A stretch of DNA of 64,000 nt from Mangrovibacillus cuniculi (GTDB lineage Bacteria > Bacillota > Bacilli > Bacillales > R1DC41): assembly GCF_015482585.1 (NCBI RefSeq), contig NZ_CP049742.1, forward strand, positions 1,570,501-1,634,500, read 5' to 3'. Position numbers and translations under genes: made by a program. Below are positions 40,045-49,872 of this stretch, piece after piece. The number at the start of each line of letters is the position of its first letter. Position 1 is the stretch's first letter. The notes under the pieces are model-generated. The model did not search any database. It worked only from the letters and a program-made list of their open reading frames with translations, and was not told the DNA's origin.

Positions 40045-42395
40045 TTATTCTGTGATAGTCTCATGATATGGGTAAAAGGTCCAAAAGGTTCCAGGTTCCA
40101 AAAAGTTATACCGATATGTTACAGCACCATGAAGATCCGTTCGATAAATCCTTACTCGTGAACTCGCCAATGCATGTAGGACCTCTTTATGAGGGTGACC
40201 GTAGCGATTGTTCCTTCCAGCCGATATCACAGCTACCTTAGGTGATACTTGCTTTAGAAAAGTCGTTTTAGTAGAAGTATTACTTCCATGATGACTAACT
40301 TTTAACACATCCGTTTCTAAATAAGGGTAATTAACAAGTAAATCTTTTTCCGCCGCTTCCTCTATATCACCTGTAAATAACCAACGCAACCCACCAATCT
40401 TCCCATACAACACAATAGATCCATTATTGCTACTTTGATACATTACATCACTTGGGTGAAGCACCTTTAGTTTAGTTCTTTTTGAAACGAGTAATTCATC
40501 CCCTTGCTTGACGGTATGAATCGGAATTCCCCTCAAATTCGCCTCGGCAAGTAACTCTTGCATGAGTTCATCCTCTAATGAAGGATAAGCTATAACAATT
40601 TTCTTAACCTTTATAAATTGTATGAGTTTTAACGCTCCTTGCATATGGTCCGCATCACTGTGTGTTAAAACGAGCTGATCAATATGCTGTGCCCCTATAC
40701 CTCTTAAATATGGTAATAAAATATCGTATCCAGTACTATATTCAGAATCTTTTTTCTTCCATTCCTCCTCATTAAACATTAACACCCCTCCCGTATCTAT
40801 GACGGTAGCTCCTAAAGAAAAAGGCTCTCTTATAACAAAAGCATCCCCTTGACCTACATCTAACATGGTTACATACCCGTTTAAAGGATAGAAGTTAAAC
40901 GTTAAAAATACCAACCAACAAATAAACAGGAAAGTAATTTTCTTTTTATTTTGCCAGAAATAGAATAACAAAAGTGTAAGAATAGAAAATAGAAGCCAAT
41001 GCATGAAATTAAATTTCCCAATATGAAGAAAGCTATAAGGGAGACTGCTTAAATGTCCCAATATATTTTCACATACCGTAAGAAAAAACGAAGTGATTGA
41101 ATCAAGATAAAAAAACCATGTAGGTTGTACAAATAAGAGGATAAATAGAACAAAGCTCAGAGGAAGCAAAATCAATGTGAAGTAAGGTACAAATAGCAAG
41201 TTTGCCATCCATCCTATCGTAGAAAAAGTATAAAAATGTAGAGGTAAAACAAAAAGAGAAGCTAAACTAGAGATTGTAGTGACAATGATGTTTAACGCCC
41301 AAATAGAAGAAACACCCTTCATTAGACTCAAAGAAAGTAATAAAGCCGCAGTAATAATAAAGGAAAGCTGAAAACCGACATGCAAGAGGGAGTGTGGAGA
41401 GTAGATAAGGTACGTGATAAATACTATGGAGAAAACATATAAAGAAGGCAATTTTAATCGTGAGAGTATACAAATTATCAGAATCATCCCCATTAACCCT
41501 GCTCTAATTACTGGCGGATTAGCACCAGTTATATAAATGTAAAGGGGATAAAAAAAATCAAACATATATATATAATTTCTCGTAACATACCTACACGAAA
41601 ACTAATAAACGTTAAGGCAGCAATAATTATTCCCACATGTAAGCCAGAGATAGCTAACAAGTGAATGATTCCAGTTTGCTGAAAGATATTTATTTCTTGT
41701 TCAGAAAATAACGATCTATCCCCTAACACAAGTGATAAGACGTACTTCGTCCATTCTGAGCCATCCATCTTATTGTTAACAAAGAATAGTAATGGAGATC
41801 TTGCAAAAGTATTACCGACCATATCACATTTTATGATGCGGTCAATATCTAGAACAAAGGAAGTATTATTTGTAGTAAGAAAACGCGGAAAATCGAAGAC
41901 AAATGGATTTGACACAGTTGGAGGTAAGGAGAAAACTCCTGTTACGGTACATTTTCCTCCATGTAACAACATGTTACTTAGTTTTAGTTTCTCCAGTTCT
42001 GAGATGGATTTATATTTGATAAATATATTCTCTTTATTTCTCCTGACTCTTACTTCTCCCATCCCTGTTAACGTATCCCCATTCCACTTGGATTTTTCAG
42101 AAATCAAGATCTCCCCTTCCCAAGGTCCGGCAGAAAGCAGAGAGTCAGCTTGATGAAAGATGGAGAGCAGAAAAAAAACTAAAGCACTCTGAAGTATGAG
42201 AAAAATAATGAATTGGAAAGGGAGTTTGCGAAAATGAAGAAGTGTTAGTAGAAAGAATAACATAATCCAAAGAAGGTTTTCTTGCAGCCAAAAAAGCACA
42301 GTGGTTATTATACTGAATACATAAGCAGGAAGTAACACCATTCTCCCTGCTTTCATTTGTAAATTGATATTTTCAACAGATAGTCGCTTATTCAT
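40045..42395 (-). pseudogene. comEC: DNA uptake channel ComEC, frameshifted
   Basis: ComEC forms the inner-membrane channel for single-stranded DNA during transformation. The N-terminal part (ATG at 42395 overlapping the comEB stop as TAATG; competence domain, ending LLAISGLHVGIIIAA ... IPFTFI, stop) is in one frame. Membrane helices plus the metallo-beta-lactamase-like domain (MLDVGQGDAFVIRE, LTHSDADHMQG, VSHHGSNTST) are in another (40045-41565). The frames overlap at 41529-41565. One extra base in the C4 (41544-41547) or T8 (41550-41557) run would join IPF/PLYIYITGANPPVIRA, restoring a protein of about 780 residues. Without repair, transformation would be lost. Confidence 0.9.
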
Positions 42396-42841
42396 TATTC
42401 TTCCCATCGAGGAGGTGTAAATGGTACTTTTCTCACTTCGACGTCTGCTTGTCGAAACAGTTCAATTGCATAAGGATGATTTTTGTAATCCTTCGCGTAA
42501 TGAACTGTTTTAATCCCTGCTTGTATAATTGATTTGCAACATGCTAAGCACGGAAAATGCGTTACATAAATATCAGCATCATTTGTTGATACACCAAATT
42601 TGGAACATTGAAGGATAGCGTTCATTTCTGCATGGATCGTCCGAACACAATGATGATCAATAACATAACACCCCTCATCTATACAGTGTGTTCCCCCTGC
42701 AATCGACCCGTTATATCCACCAGCAATCATTCTTTTATCTCGAACGATAGTGGCTCCTACCGATAATCGCTCACAAGTACTTCTCATAGCTAACAAGTGA
42801 CTTTGCGCCATAAAATATTGATCCCATTCCATTCTTTGCAT
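42395..42841 (-). CDS. comEB: ComE operon protein 2, dCMP deaminase family
   Basis: A 148-residue zinc deaminase with the motifs TIHAEMNAILQ and FPCLACCKSIIQ. The related T-even dCMP deaminases make dUMP. In B. subtilis comEB lies in the late competence operon but is not required for transformation. Its stop codon overlaps the comEC start. ATG at 42841 follows GGGAGGG. Confidence 0.93.
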   Translation of the reverse strand: MQRMEWDQYFMAQSHLLAMRSTCERLSVGATIVRDKRMIAGGYNGSIAGGTHCIDEGCYVIDHHCVRTIHAEMNAILQCSKFGVSTNDADIYVTHFPCLACCKSIIQAGIKTVHYAKDYKNHPYAIELFRQADVEVRKVPFTPPRWEE

Positions 42842-42897
42842 CTAATTCCCTCCCTCTTGTTTATAGTCTATAGAAGGCTTGTCTTACCGTCAACACA

Positions 42898-43500
42898 CTA
42901 AAGATCAATAAATTCTTTTAATTGTTCAAACGTTTTTTCTCCTATCCCACTCACATTTTTTATCTCTTCTATTGTAGTAAAATGACCATTTTCTTCTCTG
43001 TAAAGGATAATTGCTTCGGCTTTTTTCGGACCGATAGTAGGCAATTTCACTAATTCATCTTTTGTACCAAGGTTTATAGAAACTCTTTTATTTTCCGTTT
43101 CCTCTTGTTCTACAGACTCCTCCATAAATTCTTCTACGGACGGAACATAAATCATTTCACCGTCGTTAACTTTTTGAGCGAGATTTATAGCTCTTTCAGC
43201 AGCTTCGGTATCAAATCCTCCAGCTAACTCAATAATGTCTTTTACCCTCATATTCTCTTTTACTTTATAGACACCTGGGTTCTTTACATATCCTTTAACA
43301 TCAACAAACTTCTCTTCTTCCACCCCATCCACTTCAGGCGCCACTTTTATGTTTTCTTCTAGCATTAAGTCAGATGAATCCGAATCAGACAATAAATCTT
43401 GCATAGTAGGAGATGGTGGTTGTTGCAGATATATAAATACAATGAAAACTAATAGAACAAATACAGCAATAAGCCATTTGCGATTAACTAAAAAGTCCAT
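42898..43500 (-). CDS. comEA: Competence DNA receptor ComEA
   Basis: Membrane-anchored DNA-binding protein needed for transforming-DNA uptake. One N-terminal membrane helix (KWLIAVFVLLVFIVFIYL) is followed by an acidic linker and an SLBB domain (VDVKGYVKNPGVYKVKENM). A C-terminal helix-hairpin-helix domain (LVKLPTIGPKKAEAIILYR and IKNVSGIGEKTFEQLKEFI) ends the protein. The 200-residue length is typical. First gene of comEA-comEB-comEC, divergent from comER. Confidence 0.95.
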   Translation of the reverse strand: MDFLVNRKWLIAVFVLLVFIVFIYLQQPPSPTMQDLLSDSDSSDLMLEENIKVAPEVDGVEEEKFVDVKGYVKNPGVYKVKENMRVKDIIELAGGFDTEAAERAINLAQKVNDGEMIYVPSVEEFMEESVEQEETENKRVSINLGTKDELVKLPTIGPKKAEAIILYREENGHFTTIEEIKNVSGIGEKTFEQLKEFIDL

Positions 43501-43623
43501 TTATACACTCCTTTTATATTTACTAATAATCCCATTACGTCTTTCCCCTTTTACTTCTTCGAATAATGAAACAATATTGTGCATAAAGTGTTATGAACAT
43601 CGTCTTTTAAGGAGGGGTGTACG

Positions 43624-44454
43624 TTGAAAATCGGGGTTATCGGAACAGGTAATATGGGGACCATTCTTATTGAAGCATTTATTGAGAGTGGCGCTGCTTC
43701 CCCTTCAGATCTATTCATTACCAATAGAACGATTCAGAAAGCACTCAATATAAAAAAAGGAAATCCGGAGGTAACAGTATTCCGTCATGCCTCGGAGGTT
43801 CTAGAATTTTGCGATTGTATTTTTTTAGCATTAAAACCACATGATATTTTTCCGTTTATTCAAGAACATAAAGAACAATTTCACGAAAATCATTTAGTCG
43901 TTTCTATCACAAGTCCTGTAAGTACAGATCAACTAGGTTATTTTATTCCTTCGCAATGCGCTAGACTAATCCCAAGTATCACGAACAGAGCTTTGTCAGG
44001 AGTATCTTTACTTTCATTTGACGATAGATGTACAGATTTATTAAAGGATTGGTTGAGTTACGTAGCAAGTCAATTTTCAAGACCGATGGAGATTGAGGAG
44101 TCTATTACAAGAGTTTCATCCGATATTGTGAGTTGTGGACCTGCATTCTTTACGTACATTACACGAAGATTTATTCAATCTGCAACAGAAGAAACAGGTA
44201 TTACACACGAGGAAGCAGAACAGTTAGCGAGTGACATGTTAATTGGACTAGGAGAATTACTTAAAAAAGAAATTTACACATTACCAACACTTCAAGAAAA
44301 AGTTTGTGTAAAAGGTGGAGTAACCGGGGAAGGCATAAGAGTAATGGATGAGGAGTTAGGAAAAGTATTTAATCACGTGTTCTTAGCAACGCAAGCTCGG
44401 TTTGTGGAAGACAAAGAAGTAATTGATAAGCAAATCGCAAAATTTTTACCTTAA
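43624..44454 (+). CDS. comER: Late competence protein ComER, ProC-like
   Basis: A 276-residue pyrroline-5-carboxylate reductase-like protein; in B. subtilis it lies opposite comEA, is dispensable for competence and has been tied to sporulation in some species. NAD(P)-binding GVIGTGNMGTILIEAFIESG at the N-terminus and the late KGGVTGEGIRVMDEEL of ProC folds are present. Start TTG at 43624 after AAGGAGGGGTG. Divergent from comEA with about 120 bases between. Confidence 0.92.
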   Translation: MKIGVIGTGNMGTILIEAFIESGAASPSDLFITNRTIQKALNIKKGNPEVTVFRHASEVLEFCDCIFLALKPHDIFPFIQEHKEQFHENHLVVSITSPVSTDQLGYFIPSQCARLIPSITNRALSGVSLLSFDDRCTDLLKDWLSYVASQFSRPMEIEESITRVSSDIVSCGPAFFTYITRRFIQSATEETGITHEEAEQLASDMLIGLGELLKKEIYTLPTLQEKVCVKGGVTGEGIRVMDEELGKVFNHVFLATQARFVEDKEVIDKQIAKFLP

Positions 44455-44497
44455 TACTTATTCTATACATTTTAAAAAATCCCTGCTTTTTTCACAA

Positions 44498-44530
44498 AAA
44501 AAAACGCTGCAAAACCTGCAGCGTTTTTTA
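44498..44530. terminator. Bidirectional terminator between comER and yqeM
   Basis: AAAACGCTGCA / TGCAGCGTTTT hairpin with A-rich and T-rich flanks, placed between convergent genes. Confidence 0.88.
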
Positions 44531-45265
44531 CTTTTTAACAGTATAGAACACTCTCTCACCAGGGTGATCATCTGCTTGAAAGTCTCCTACTTTGTTCACC
44601 AAAGAGAAACCAATCTCCTGTAATACCTCTTCCATCCACTCTTCTTCATAAGCTCTCTGCTCATGCGTTTCAGAAAAACGTTCATAGAGACCAGATTGTT
44701 CCTCTAACAGGAAAAAGTCTAAATCATGATAGATTCCATTCTCTTTTCCGCTCGGTACGGAAGTCCAAATATAAGAAATGTCATCACCAGCAAAAGAAAA
44801 CGATTGGTTTTCAAACACTTCTTTTACTTTGAACGTAGTATGCATATCAAACAGTAGCAAACCACCAGGTGTAAGAATGTCATATACTCGTTGAAGTGTC
44901 TGTATTACTTCCTCTTTTTCTGTCACATAGTTTAGGGAATCTAGAAAAATCGTCACTACATCGAATGGCCCAATATCAGACAACTCTCTCATGTCTTGCT
45001 GGTAAAGAGAAAGTGATACAGATTGTTCTTGAGCTTTCTCTGAAGCTATAAATAACATATCATCAGATAGGTCCACCGCAGTTACATCGTACCCTTTTTT
45101 TGCTAATTCAATAGCTATTGTTCCCGTCCCACAACCAATATCAGCAACTGTCTTTGCGTTTTCATTGTAGATATTTACTTGATTTATTGTGTGAGTTAAC
45201 CAATGGTCATATGGTACATCTTCCATTAATTCATCATAGACAAGAGCAAAGCGTTGGTAACTCAT
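44528..45265 (-). CDS. yqeM: Class I SAM-dependent methyltransferase YqeM
   Basis: Putative methyltransferase of unknown substrate, 245 residues, with SAM-binding VADIGCGTGTIAIELAKKG and DMLFIASEKA. FDVVTIFLDSLNYV is also present. It overlaps the rsfS end by 4 bases and is the last gene of the yqeG-yqeM unit. Confidence 0.92.
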   Translation of the reverse strand: MSYQRFALVYDELMEDVPYDHWLTHTINQVNIYNENAKTVADIGCGTGTIAIELAKKGYDVTAVDLSDDMLFIASEKAQEQSVSLSLYQQDMRELSDIGPFDVVTIFLDSLNYVTEKEEVIQTLQRVYDILTPGGLLLFDMHTTFKVKEVFENQSFSFAGDDISYIWTSVPSGKENGIYHDLDFFLLEEQSGLYERFSETHEQRAYEEEWMEEVLQEIGFSLVNKVGDFQADDHPGERVFYTVKK

Positions 45266-45627
45266 TCAGGCGTTATCCACTCTCTAATGTCGACATTAGG
45301 AGCGTCTCCCCATAATCTTTCTAAATTGTAGTATGAACGATCTTCACGATGGAAAATATGACAAACAACATCTCCAAGATCGATTAAGATCCAACGAGCT
45401 TCATCAAAGCCTTCCATACGCTTAATTGTATAACCTAACTTATCTGCTTCATCTTTGATCTCTCTCGCAATAGCTTGTACTTGTTTGTCAGAGTTCCCGT
45501 GAGCGATAAAGAAGTAATCCGCAATAAGCGAGATACCTTTCATATCTAGCGCTAACAGTTCTTCTGCCCTTTTATCATCCGCTGCTTTTACTACTGTTTT
45601 TAATAAATTTTCTACTTTTTGAGTCAT
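45262..45627 (-). CDS. rsfS: Ribosomal silencing factor RsfS
   Basis: Binds ribosomal protein L14 and blocks subunit joining when nutrients are short. The 121 residues contain the DUF143 hallmarks IADYFFIAHGNSDKQVQAIA and DEARWILIDLGDVVCHIFH followed by YNLERLWGDAP. Starts two bases past yqeK. Confidence 0.96.
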   Translation of the reverse strand: MTQKVENLLKTVVKAADDKRAEELLALDMKGISLIADYFFIAHGNSDKQVQAIAREIKDEADKLGYTIKRMEGFDEARWILIDLGDVVCHIFHREDRSYYNLERLWGDAPNVDIREWITPE

Positions 45628-45629
45628 AC

Positions 45630-46193
45630 TTACTCTCCTTTAGTAACAATCCAGTTATATAAATTTAATGTATCTGGATAAATTGGTACTTCTTTTTTTA
45701 GTAAGAAGTTGATTGTGTTCTTGACACTTTGCTTTAGTGCTGCATCTAAGCTAACTTCTGCAAGCTTACGGACTTCCTCTACACCAGGAAAATCTCTACC
45801 TGGCTCTATATAGTCCGCTACGTATATTATTTTTTCCAGTTCCGTCATTTCTTTTCTTCCAGATGTATGGTACCTAATAGCAGACAATATCTCTTCATCT
45901 ACTATCCCAATTTCCTGTTGAACTAGAAGGGCACCTACTGGAGCATGCCATAGTTCTGAATGAAATGATAACAATAACGGATCTAGTGATTTTTGAACAA
46001 TAATGTTACGCATTTCATCCAAGTCGCGGAACTTAGCATAATCGTGAAAGATAGCAGCTAGCTCTGCCTTCTTTTGATCTACTGCATATTTACTAGCTAG
46101 CGTAATGGCAGTTTCCATTACACCAATCGTGTGAATATACCTTTTTTCTGTCAAATGAGGCTTTACGAAAGCCAATGCTTCTTCACGATTCAT
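45630..46193 (-). CDS. yqeK: HD-domain hydrolase YqeK
   Basis: HD-superfamily protein; characterised YqeK members hydrolyse diadenosine tetraphosphate (Ap4A) to ADP. The 187 residues carry RYIHTIGVMETA, IFHDYAKFRD and IRYHTSGRKEM in the expected order, followed by YVADYIEPGRDF. It overlaps nadD by 11 bases. Confidence 0.94.
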   Translation of the reverse strand: MNREEALAFVKPHLTEKRYIHTIGVMETAITLASKYAVDQKKAELAAIFHDYAKFRDLDEMRNIIVQKSLDPLLLSFHSELWHAPVGALLVQQEIGIVDEEILSAIRYHTSGRKEMTELEKIIYVADYIEPGRDFPGVEEVRKLAEVSLDAALKQSVKNTINFLLKKEVPIYPDTLNLYNWIVTKGE

Positions 46194-46752
46194 ACAATTT
46201 CCGCTCCCTTATATACTTTTCAACTTGTGTAGGAACACGATAACGAATAGACTTTCCGGAAGCAATTCTCTCCCTTATATCAGTAGAGGAAATAGAAACT
46301 GGTTGAAAAGGTACAACTGTAACGGGATAGGATGTCTCCAATTGATAGCCTTCTCTGTTAACTGCAACAAAGTGAACTAGCTCCAACATAACATCAATCT
46401 CTTTCCAGGTTGGTAACGTTTCTACTGAATCCGCACCGATAATGAAGTAAAAATCATTAACGGGAAACTCTTCTTTTAGCTCTCTCAGCGTATCAACTGT
46501 ATAAGAAGCCCCACCCCTATTCATTTCTCTTTCATCTACTTTAAACGCAGGGTGGTCTTTTGTGGCTTCTGATAGCATCTTTACTCGATCTTCATTGGAA
46601 ACACCTAATGATTTTCTCTTATGAGGAGGAGAAGCATTTGGAATAAACCATATTTCATCTAACTCCAAGAACTCCAAAACTGTCTCTGCTACAAGTAAAT
46701 GACCAATATGGGGTGGATCATAGGTTCCTCCGTAAAGTCCAATTCGTTTCAT
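46183..46752 (-). CDS. nadD: Nicotinate-nucleotide adenylyltransferase
   Basis: Essential NAD biosynthesis enzyme joining nicotinate mononucleotide and ATP. The 189 residues begin RIGLYGGTYDPPHIGHLLVA (nucleotidyltransferase HxGH motif) and end with SISSTDIRERIASGKS, the ISSTxIR signature. Located between yhbY and yqeK. Confidence 0.97.
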   Translation of the reverse strand: MKRIGLYGGTYDPPHIGHLLVAETVLEFLELDEIWFIPNASPPHKRKSLGVSNEDRVKMLSEATKDHPAFKVDEREMNRGGASYTVDTLRELKEEFPVNDFYFIIGADSVETLPTWKEIDVMLELVHFVAVNREGYQLETSYPVTVVPFQPVSISSTDIRERIASGKSIRYRVPTQVEKYIRERKLYES

Positions 46753-46764
46753 ATTTATTGTTCC

Positions 46765-47055
46765 TTAAGGTAATACGATTTCTTTGTTTTCTTTTGATTC
46801 TTTGTAAAGGACCACAGTCAAGCCAATTAATTGAACCAATTCTGCACGAGCGCCTTTCGCTAACGCTTCAGCTACTTCTTTTTTATCTTCTTCACAGTTT
46901 TGAAGGATACTAACTTTAATCAGTTCTCTCACTTCAAGTGCTTCTTGAATTTGTTTAGTCATATTCTCATTTACTCCACCTTTTCCAACTTGGAAAATTG
47001 GCGTTAAATGATGAGCTTTTGCTCGTAAAAATCTTTTTTGTTTACCTGTTAACAT
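46765..47055 (-). CDS. yhbY: YhbY family RNA-binding protein
   Basis: Small CRM-domain protein associated with pre-50S ribosomes in other bacteria. The 96 residues show LTGKQKRFLRAKAHHLTPIF and the GKGGVNENM loop (GxxG type). Upstream of nadD by 12 bases. ATG at 47055 follows AAGGAGGAGG. Confidence 0.95.
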   Translation of the reverse strand: MLTGKQKRFLRAKAHHLTPIFQVGKGGVNENMTKQIQEALEVRELIKVSILQNCEEDKKEVAEALAKGARAELVQLIGLTVVLYKESKENKEIVLP

Positions 47056-47099
47056 AAAATCCTCCTCCTTTTTAGTGGTTGTTCACTAAAAAGTACATT

Positions 47100-47924
47100 C
47101 TAATCTAAGTTGAGAGCACCTAGCACAGTGTCTCTCATTCTCGAAATATTTGGTTTGTGACTTGTCCACTTTTCAAAGGCTAATGCTCCTTGAAAGACAA
47201 ACATGTTAAGTCCGTTCTGTATCATCGCACCTTGCTCTTCCGCAATTTTTAAGAAAGCTGTTTTTGAAGGGTTATAAATAATATCAGAGACAATAGCATC
47301 TTGTTGTATACGGAAAGCGCGTAATGGTGTTTCTTCTTTTTTCAGTCCTACACTGGATGTTTGAATGACAATATCATATTGTAACGTACATTGATCCTTT
47401 AAGGAATAGGAATTTTCTGTAGGAAGAGAAAATTCCTCACATAATTTTTGTGCATTTTTTAGAGAGCGATTCATAATATCTAAATGATTCTTTTGTACTC
47501 CTGATTGAAGTAAGGAATAGATAATACCTCTTGCTGCACCACCTGCTCCAATAATTAGCACCTTGGATTGCGGTAATTCTAATGAGGAAAAGTCATGAAG
47601 TAACCCTCTTACATACCCTTCCCCGTCTGTATTATACCCTATCCATTTTCCTTGTTCTTTTACAACGGTATTTACAGCTCCTATTACTCTAGCTGATGAA
47701 TCAACGTCATCTAAGTAAGGAATAATTTTTTCTTTAAAAGGTAACGTAACGTTAAAACCAGTTATGTCTGAATCTAACAATTTTGTAACTTTCTCTGTAA
47801 AATCATTCGGGTGTATTTCTATTCTTGTATAGTTCCCTTGAATACCTAATGCATCAAGTTCAACTTGATGCATTAGTGGGGATAATGAATGGTGAATGGG
47901 ATACCCAATAACAGCTAGTTTCAT
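47100..47924 (-). CDS. aroE: Shikimate dehydrogenase
   Basis: NADP-dependent reduction of 3-dehydroshikimate in aromatic amino acid synthesis. The 274 residues have the substrate site YPIHHSLSPLMHQ, the catalytic region NVTLPFKEKI, and NADP-binding IGAGGAARGI. It starts 15 bases after yqeH. Confidence 0.97.
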   Translation of the reverse strand: MKLAVIGYPIHHSLSPLMHQVELDALGIQGNYTRIEIHPNDFTEKVTKLLDSDITGFNVTLPFKEKIIPYLDDVDSSARVIGAVNTVVKEQGKWIGYNTDGEGYVRGLLHDFSSLELPQSKVLIIGAGGAARGIIYSLLQSGVQKNHLDIMNRSLKNAQKLCEEFSLPTENSYSLKDQCTLQYDIVIQTSSVGLKKEETPLRAFRIQQDAIVSDIIYNPSKTAFLKIAEEQGAMIQNGLNMFVFQGALAFEKWTSHKPNISRMRDTVLGALNLD

Positions 47925-47939
47925 GTCTTCACCTCATGA

Positions 47940-49043
47940 TTAAATTAATGCTGGGCGAATAGATACATTAACTCCCTTAGGAGCCCAAGCTTGCACCTTA
48001 GCTCCTGGTTCTGGAACTGTTATCCAGCCAAGACCCGAGAAGACGATATCTGTTTTGCCTTCTGGTAAAGAGAACGTGTGCTTTACTAGTTCTGGCAATT
48101 CTTTTGCATCTTCTTCAAATGGAGGAGATAACAACTCTCCCTTGTGCTCTTTATAAAGATTGTCCGCTTTTTCTAACTTTGTTCGATGGATAGTTAAATC
48201 GTTTGCTACATGAACTACGAACGATCTACGTCCACCAGAGACATAATCCATACGTGCAAGGCCACCGATATATAACGTTTGCTCTTCGTTTAGTTGGAAT
48301 ACTTTTGGTTTAATTTCTTTTTTCGGCGTCATTAGCTTTAATGTTTTCTTACCGACGTAATGAGCCATTTGATGATGATTTATAATTCCTGGTGTGTCTG
48401 TTAACGTTGTTCCGTCGTCTAATGGAATATGAATCATATCAAGTGTTGTTCCAGGGAAATGGGATGTTGTAATAACATTCTTCTCTCCTGATACTTCTTG
48501 GATAATACGATTTATAAAAGTAGATTTACCAACGTTCGTACATCCAATTACGTATACATCTTTACCATTACGGTATTTTTCGATAACTTCTAGTAATTCA
48601 CGGATACGTAATCCTTTTTCCGCACTAACTAGTTGGACATCGATCGGCTTTAGCCCTAACTCTTTTGCTTCGTGTTTCATCCAATGAACTAGTTTGGAAG
48701 CTTTTACGGATTTAGGTAATAAATCAACTTTGTTCCCAACTAATAATACAGGGTTCTTCCCTACAAATCGGTGAATACCTGGTAACCAACTACCGTTAAA
48801 GTCAAAGATATCTACAACTTTTACAATAAGACTTTCTGTTGTTCCTAAGCTATTTAGTATTTTTAAAAAGTCATCATCTGTAAGACTTGCATCTTGGACT
48901 TCATTATAGTGTTTCAAGCGGAAACAACGTTGGCAAATAATTTGTTCTTTTTCTAAAGAAGATGCTGGAGCATACCCTAGCTTCGTTGGGTCTTCTGTTT
49001 GAATTTCTACTCCACATCCTACACATCTAATTACTTCTTCCAT
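47940..49043 (-). CDS. yqeH: Ribosome biogenesis GTPase YqeH
   Basis: Circularly permuted GTPase needed for 30S assembly. An N-terminal zinc finger (CVGCGVEIQ ... CQRCFRLKHY) is followed by motifs in permuted order: NKVDLLPK (G4) precedes GCTNVGKSTFINRI (G1) and LTDTPGIIN (G3). The 367-residue length matches the family. Eleven bases after yqeG. Confidence 0.96.
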   Translation of the reverse strand: MEEVIRCVGCGVEIQTEDPTKLGYAPASSLEKEQIICQRCFRLKHYNEVQDASLTDDDFLKILNSLGTTESLIVKVVDIFDFNGSWLPGIHRFVGKNPVLLVGNKVDLLPKSVKASKLVHWMKHEAKELGLKPIDVQLVSAEKGLRIRELLEVIEKYRNGKDVYVIGCTNVGKSTFINRIIQEVSGEKNVITTSHFPGTTLDMIHIPLDDGTTLTDTPGIINHHQMAHYVGKKTLKLMTPKKEIKPKVFQLNEEQTLYIGGLARMDYVSGGRRSFVVHVANDLTIHRTKLEKADNLYKEHKGELLSPPFEEDAKELPELVKHTFSLPEGKTDIVFSGLGWITVPEPGAKVQAWAPKGVNVSIRPALI

Positions 49044-49053
49044 GTTTGTCCTC

Positions 49054-49560
49054 CTACTGGATATGCCCTTTTCTTCTTAGTTGGGCTAATATTACTCGCT
49101 CCATACGGCGATTAAATTTTGTCACAAAACCATCTGTTGAGGCAACTGGTACAACTAAGATGGTGTAAAGTCCTGCTCTATTACCACCTAATACATCTGT
49201 CATTAATTGATCCCCAATCATAACAATTTCTTCTTTTGGTTTATCTAATGCTTTTACCGCTCGACGAAATGAAATGTTAAGTGGCTTTCTTGCTTGATGT
49301 ATGAAAGGTATTCCTAGCGGATCAGAGAAGTCTTTCACTCTCTTTTCTGCATTGTTGGAAACAATCGTAATACTGATTCCAGCTCGTTGCATATCTTCAA
49401 ACCATTGAATTAGCATCGGAGTTGCAAGTGGACGATCCCATTCTACTAACGTGTTATCCAGGTCAGTGATGATTGCTGTTTTCCCCTTACTTTTTAATGA
49501 TTCAGGGGTAATTTCAAATATACTTTTCACGAATTCATTCGGTAGAAATTGTTTTAACAC
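49054..49560 (-). CDS. yqeG: YqeG family HAD-type phosphatase
   Basis: HAD-superfamily phosphatase (class IIIA); substrate not established. The GTG at 49560 follows GAGGTGTCCAGT and gives 168 residues starting LKQFLPNEFVKSIF, the family N-terminus; earlier in-frame codons lack support. Catalytic DLDNTLVEWD, TIVSNN and MIGDQLMTDVLGGNRAGL are all present. First gene of the yqeG-yqeH-aroE run, divergent from sda. Confidence 0.94.
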   Translation of the reverse strand: MLKQFLPNEFVKSIFEITPESLKSKGKTAIITDLDNTLVEWDRPLATPMLIQWFEDMQRAGISITIVSNNAEKRVKDFSDPLGIPFIHQARKPLNISFRRAVKALDKPKEEIVMIGDQLMTDVLGGNRAGLYTILVVPVASTDGFVTKFNRRMERVILAQLRRKGHIQ

Positions 49561-49685
49561 ACTGGACACCTCTTTTATTATAGCTGCTTGTACTATCATA
49601 ACGAATGTACGAAGAGAACTCAAAATATCATTTTTTTCTAAATAGAACAAAAATAATTCGACAAAATTCCCCTTTTCTCTACAGG

Positions 49686-49784
49686 TGTGGATAAACTTAC
49701 TAACATTATCCCAGTTGATATTGCTAGTTTTTCCTATTTTATCCTCACATTACCCACAACTTATCCACCTCTGTCTGTGGACAA
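49686..49784. promoter_or_regulatory. DnaA-box cluster upstream of sda
   Basis: Within 99 bases: perfect TTATCCACA on the minus strand (49686-49694); TTATCCTCA (49739-49747), TTACCCACA (49750-49758) and TTATCCACC (49761-49769) on the plus strand; TTGTCCACA on the minus strand (49776-49784). All have at most one mismatch. In B. subtilis DnaA controls sda transcription, so this is the likely control site. Confidence 0.88.
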
Positions 49785-49793
49785 CTGGAACAC

Positions 49794-49822
49794 TTGTTCT
49801 ACTGGGAGGGGTTTGGTAAAGT
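49794..49822 (+). promoter_or_regulatory. Candidate sda promoter
   Basis: TTGTTC (49794-49799), 17 bases, TAAAGT (49817-49822), placed 50 bases before the sda start and directly after the DnaA boxes. Confidence 0.5.
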
Positions 49823-49872
49823 ATTCTTACAGGGAAATCATTCCTTGTAGAAAATTTCTGGAGGTGTTCGTC

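Noticed and set aside
49687-49872. 107-residue version of the sda reading frame
   Set aside because: The extra N-terminus runs through the DnaA boxes and promoter; the TTG at 49873 has the ribosome site and gives the normal Sda length.
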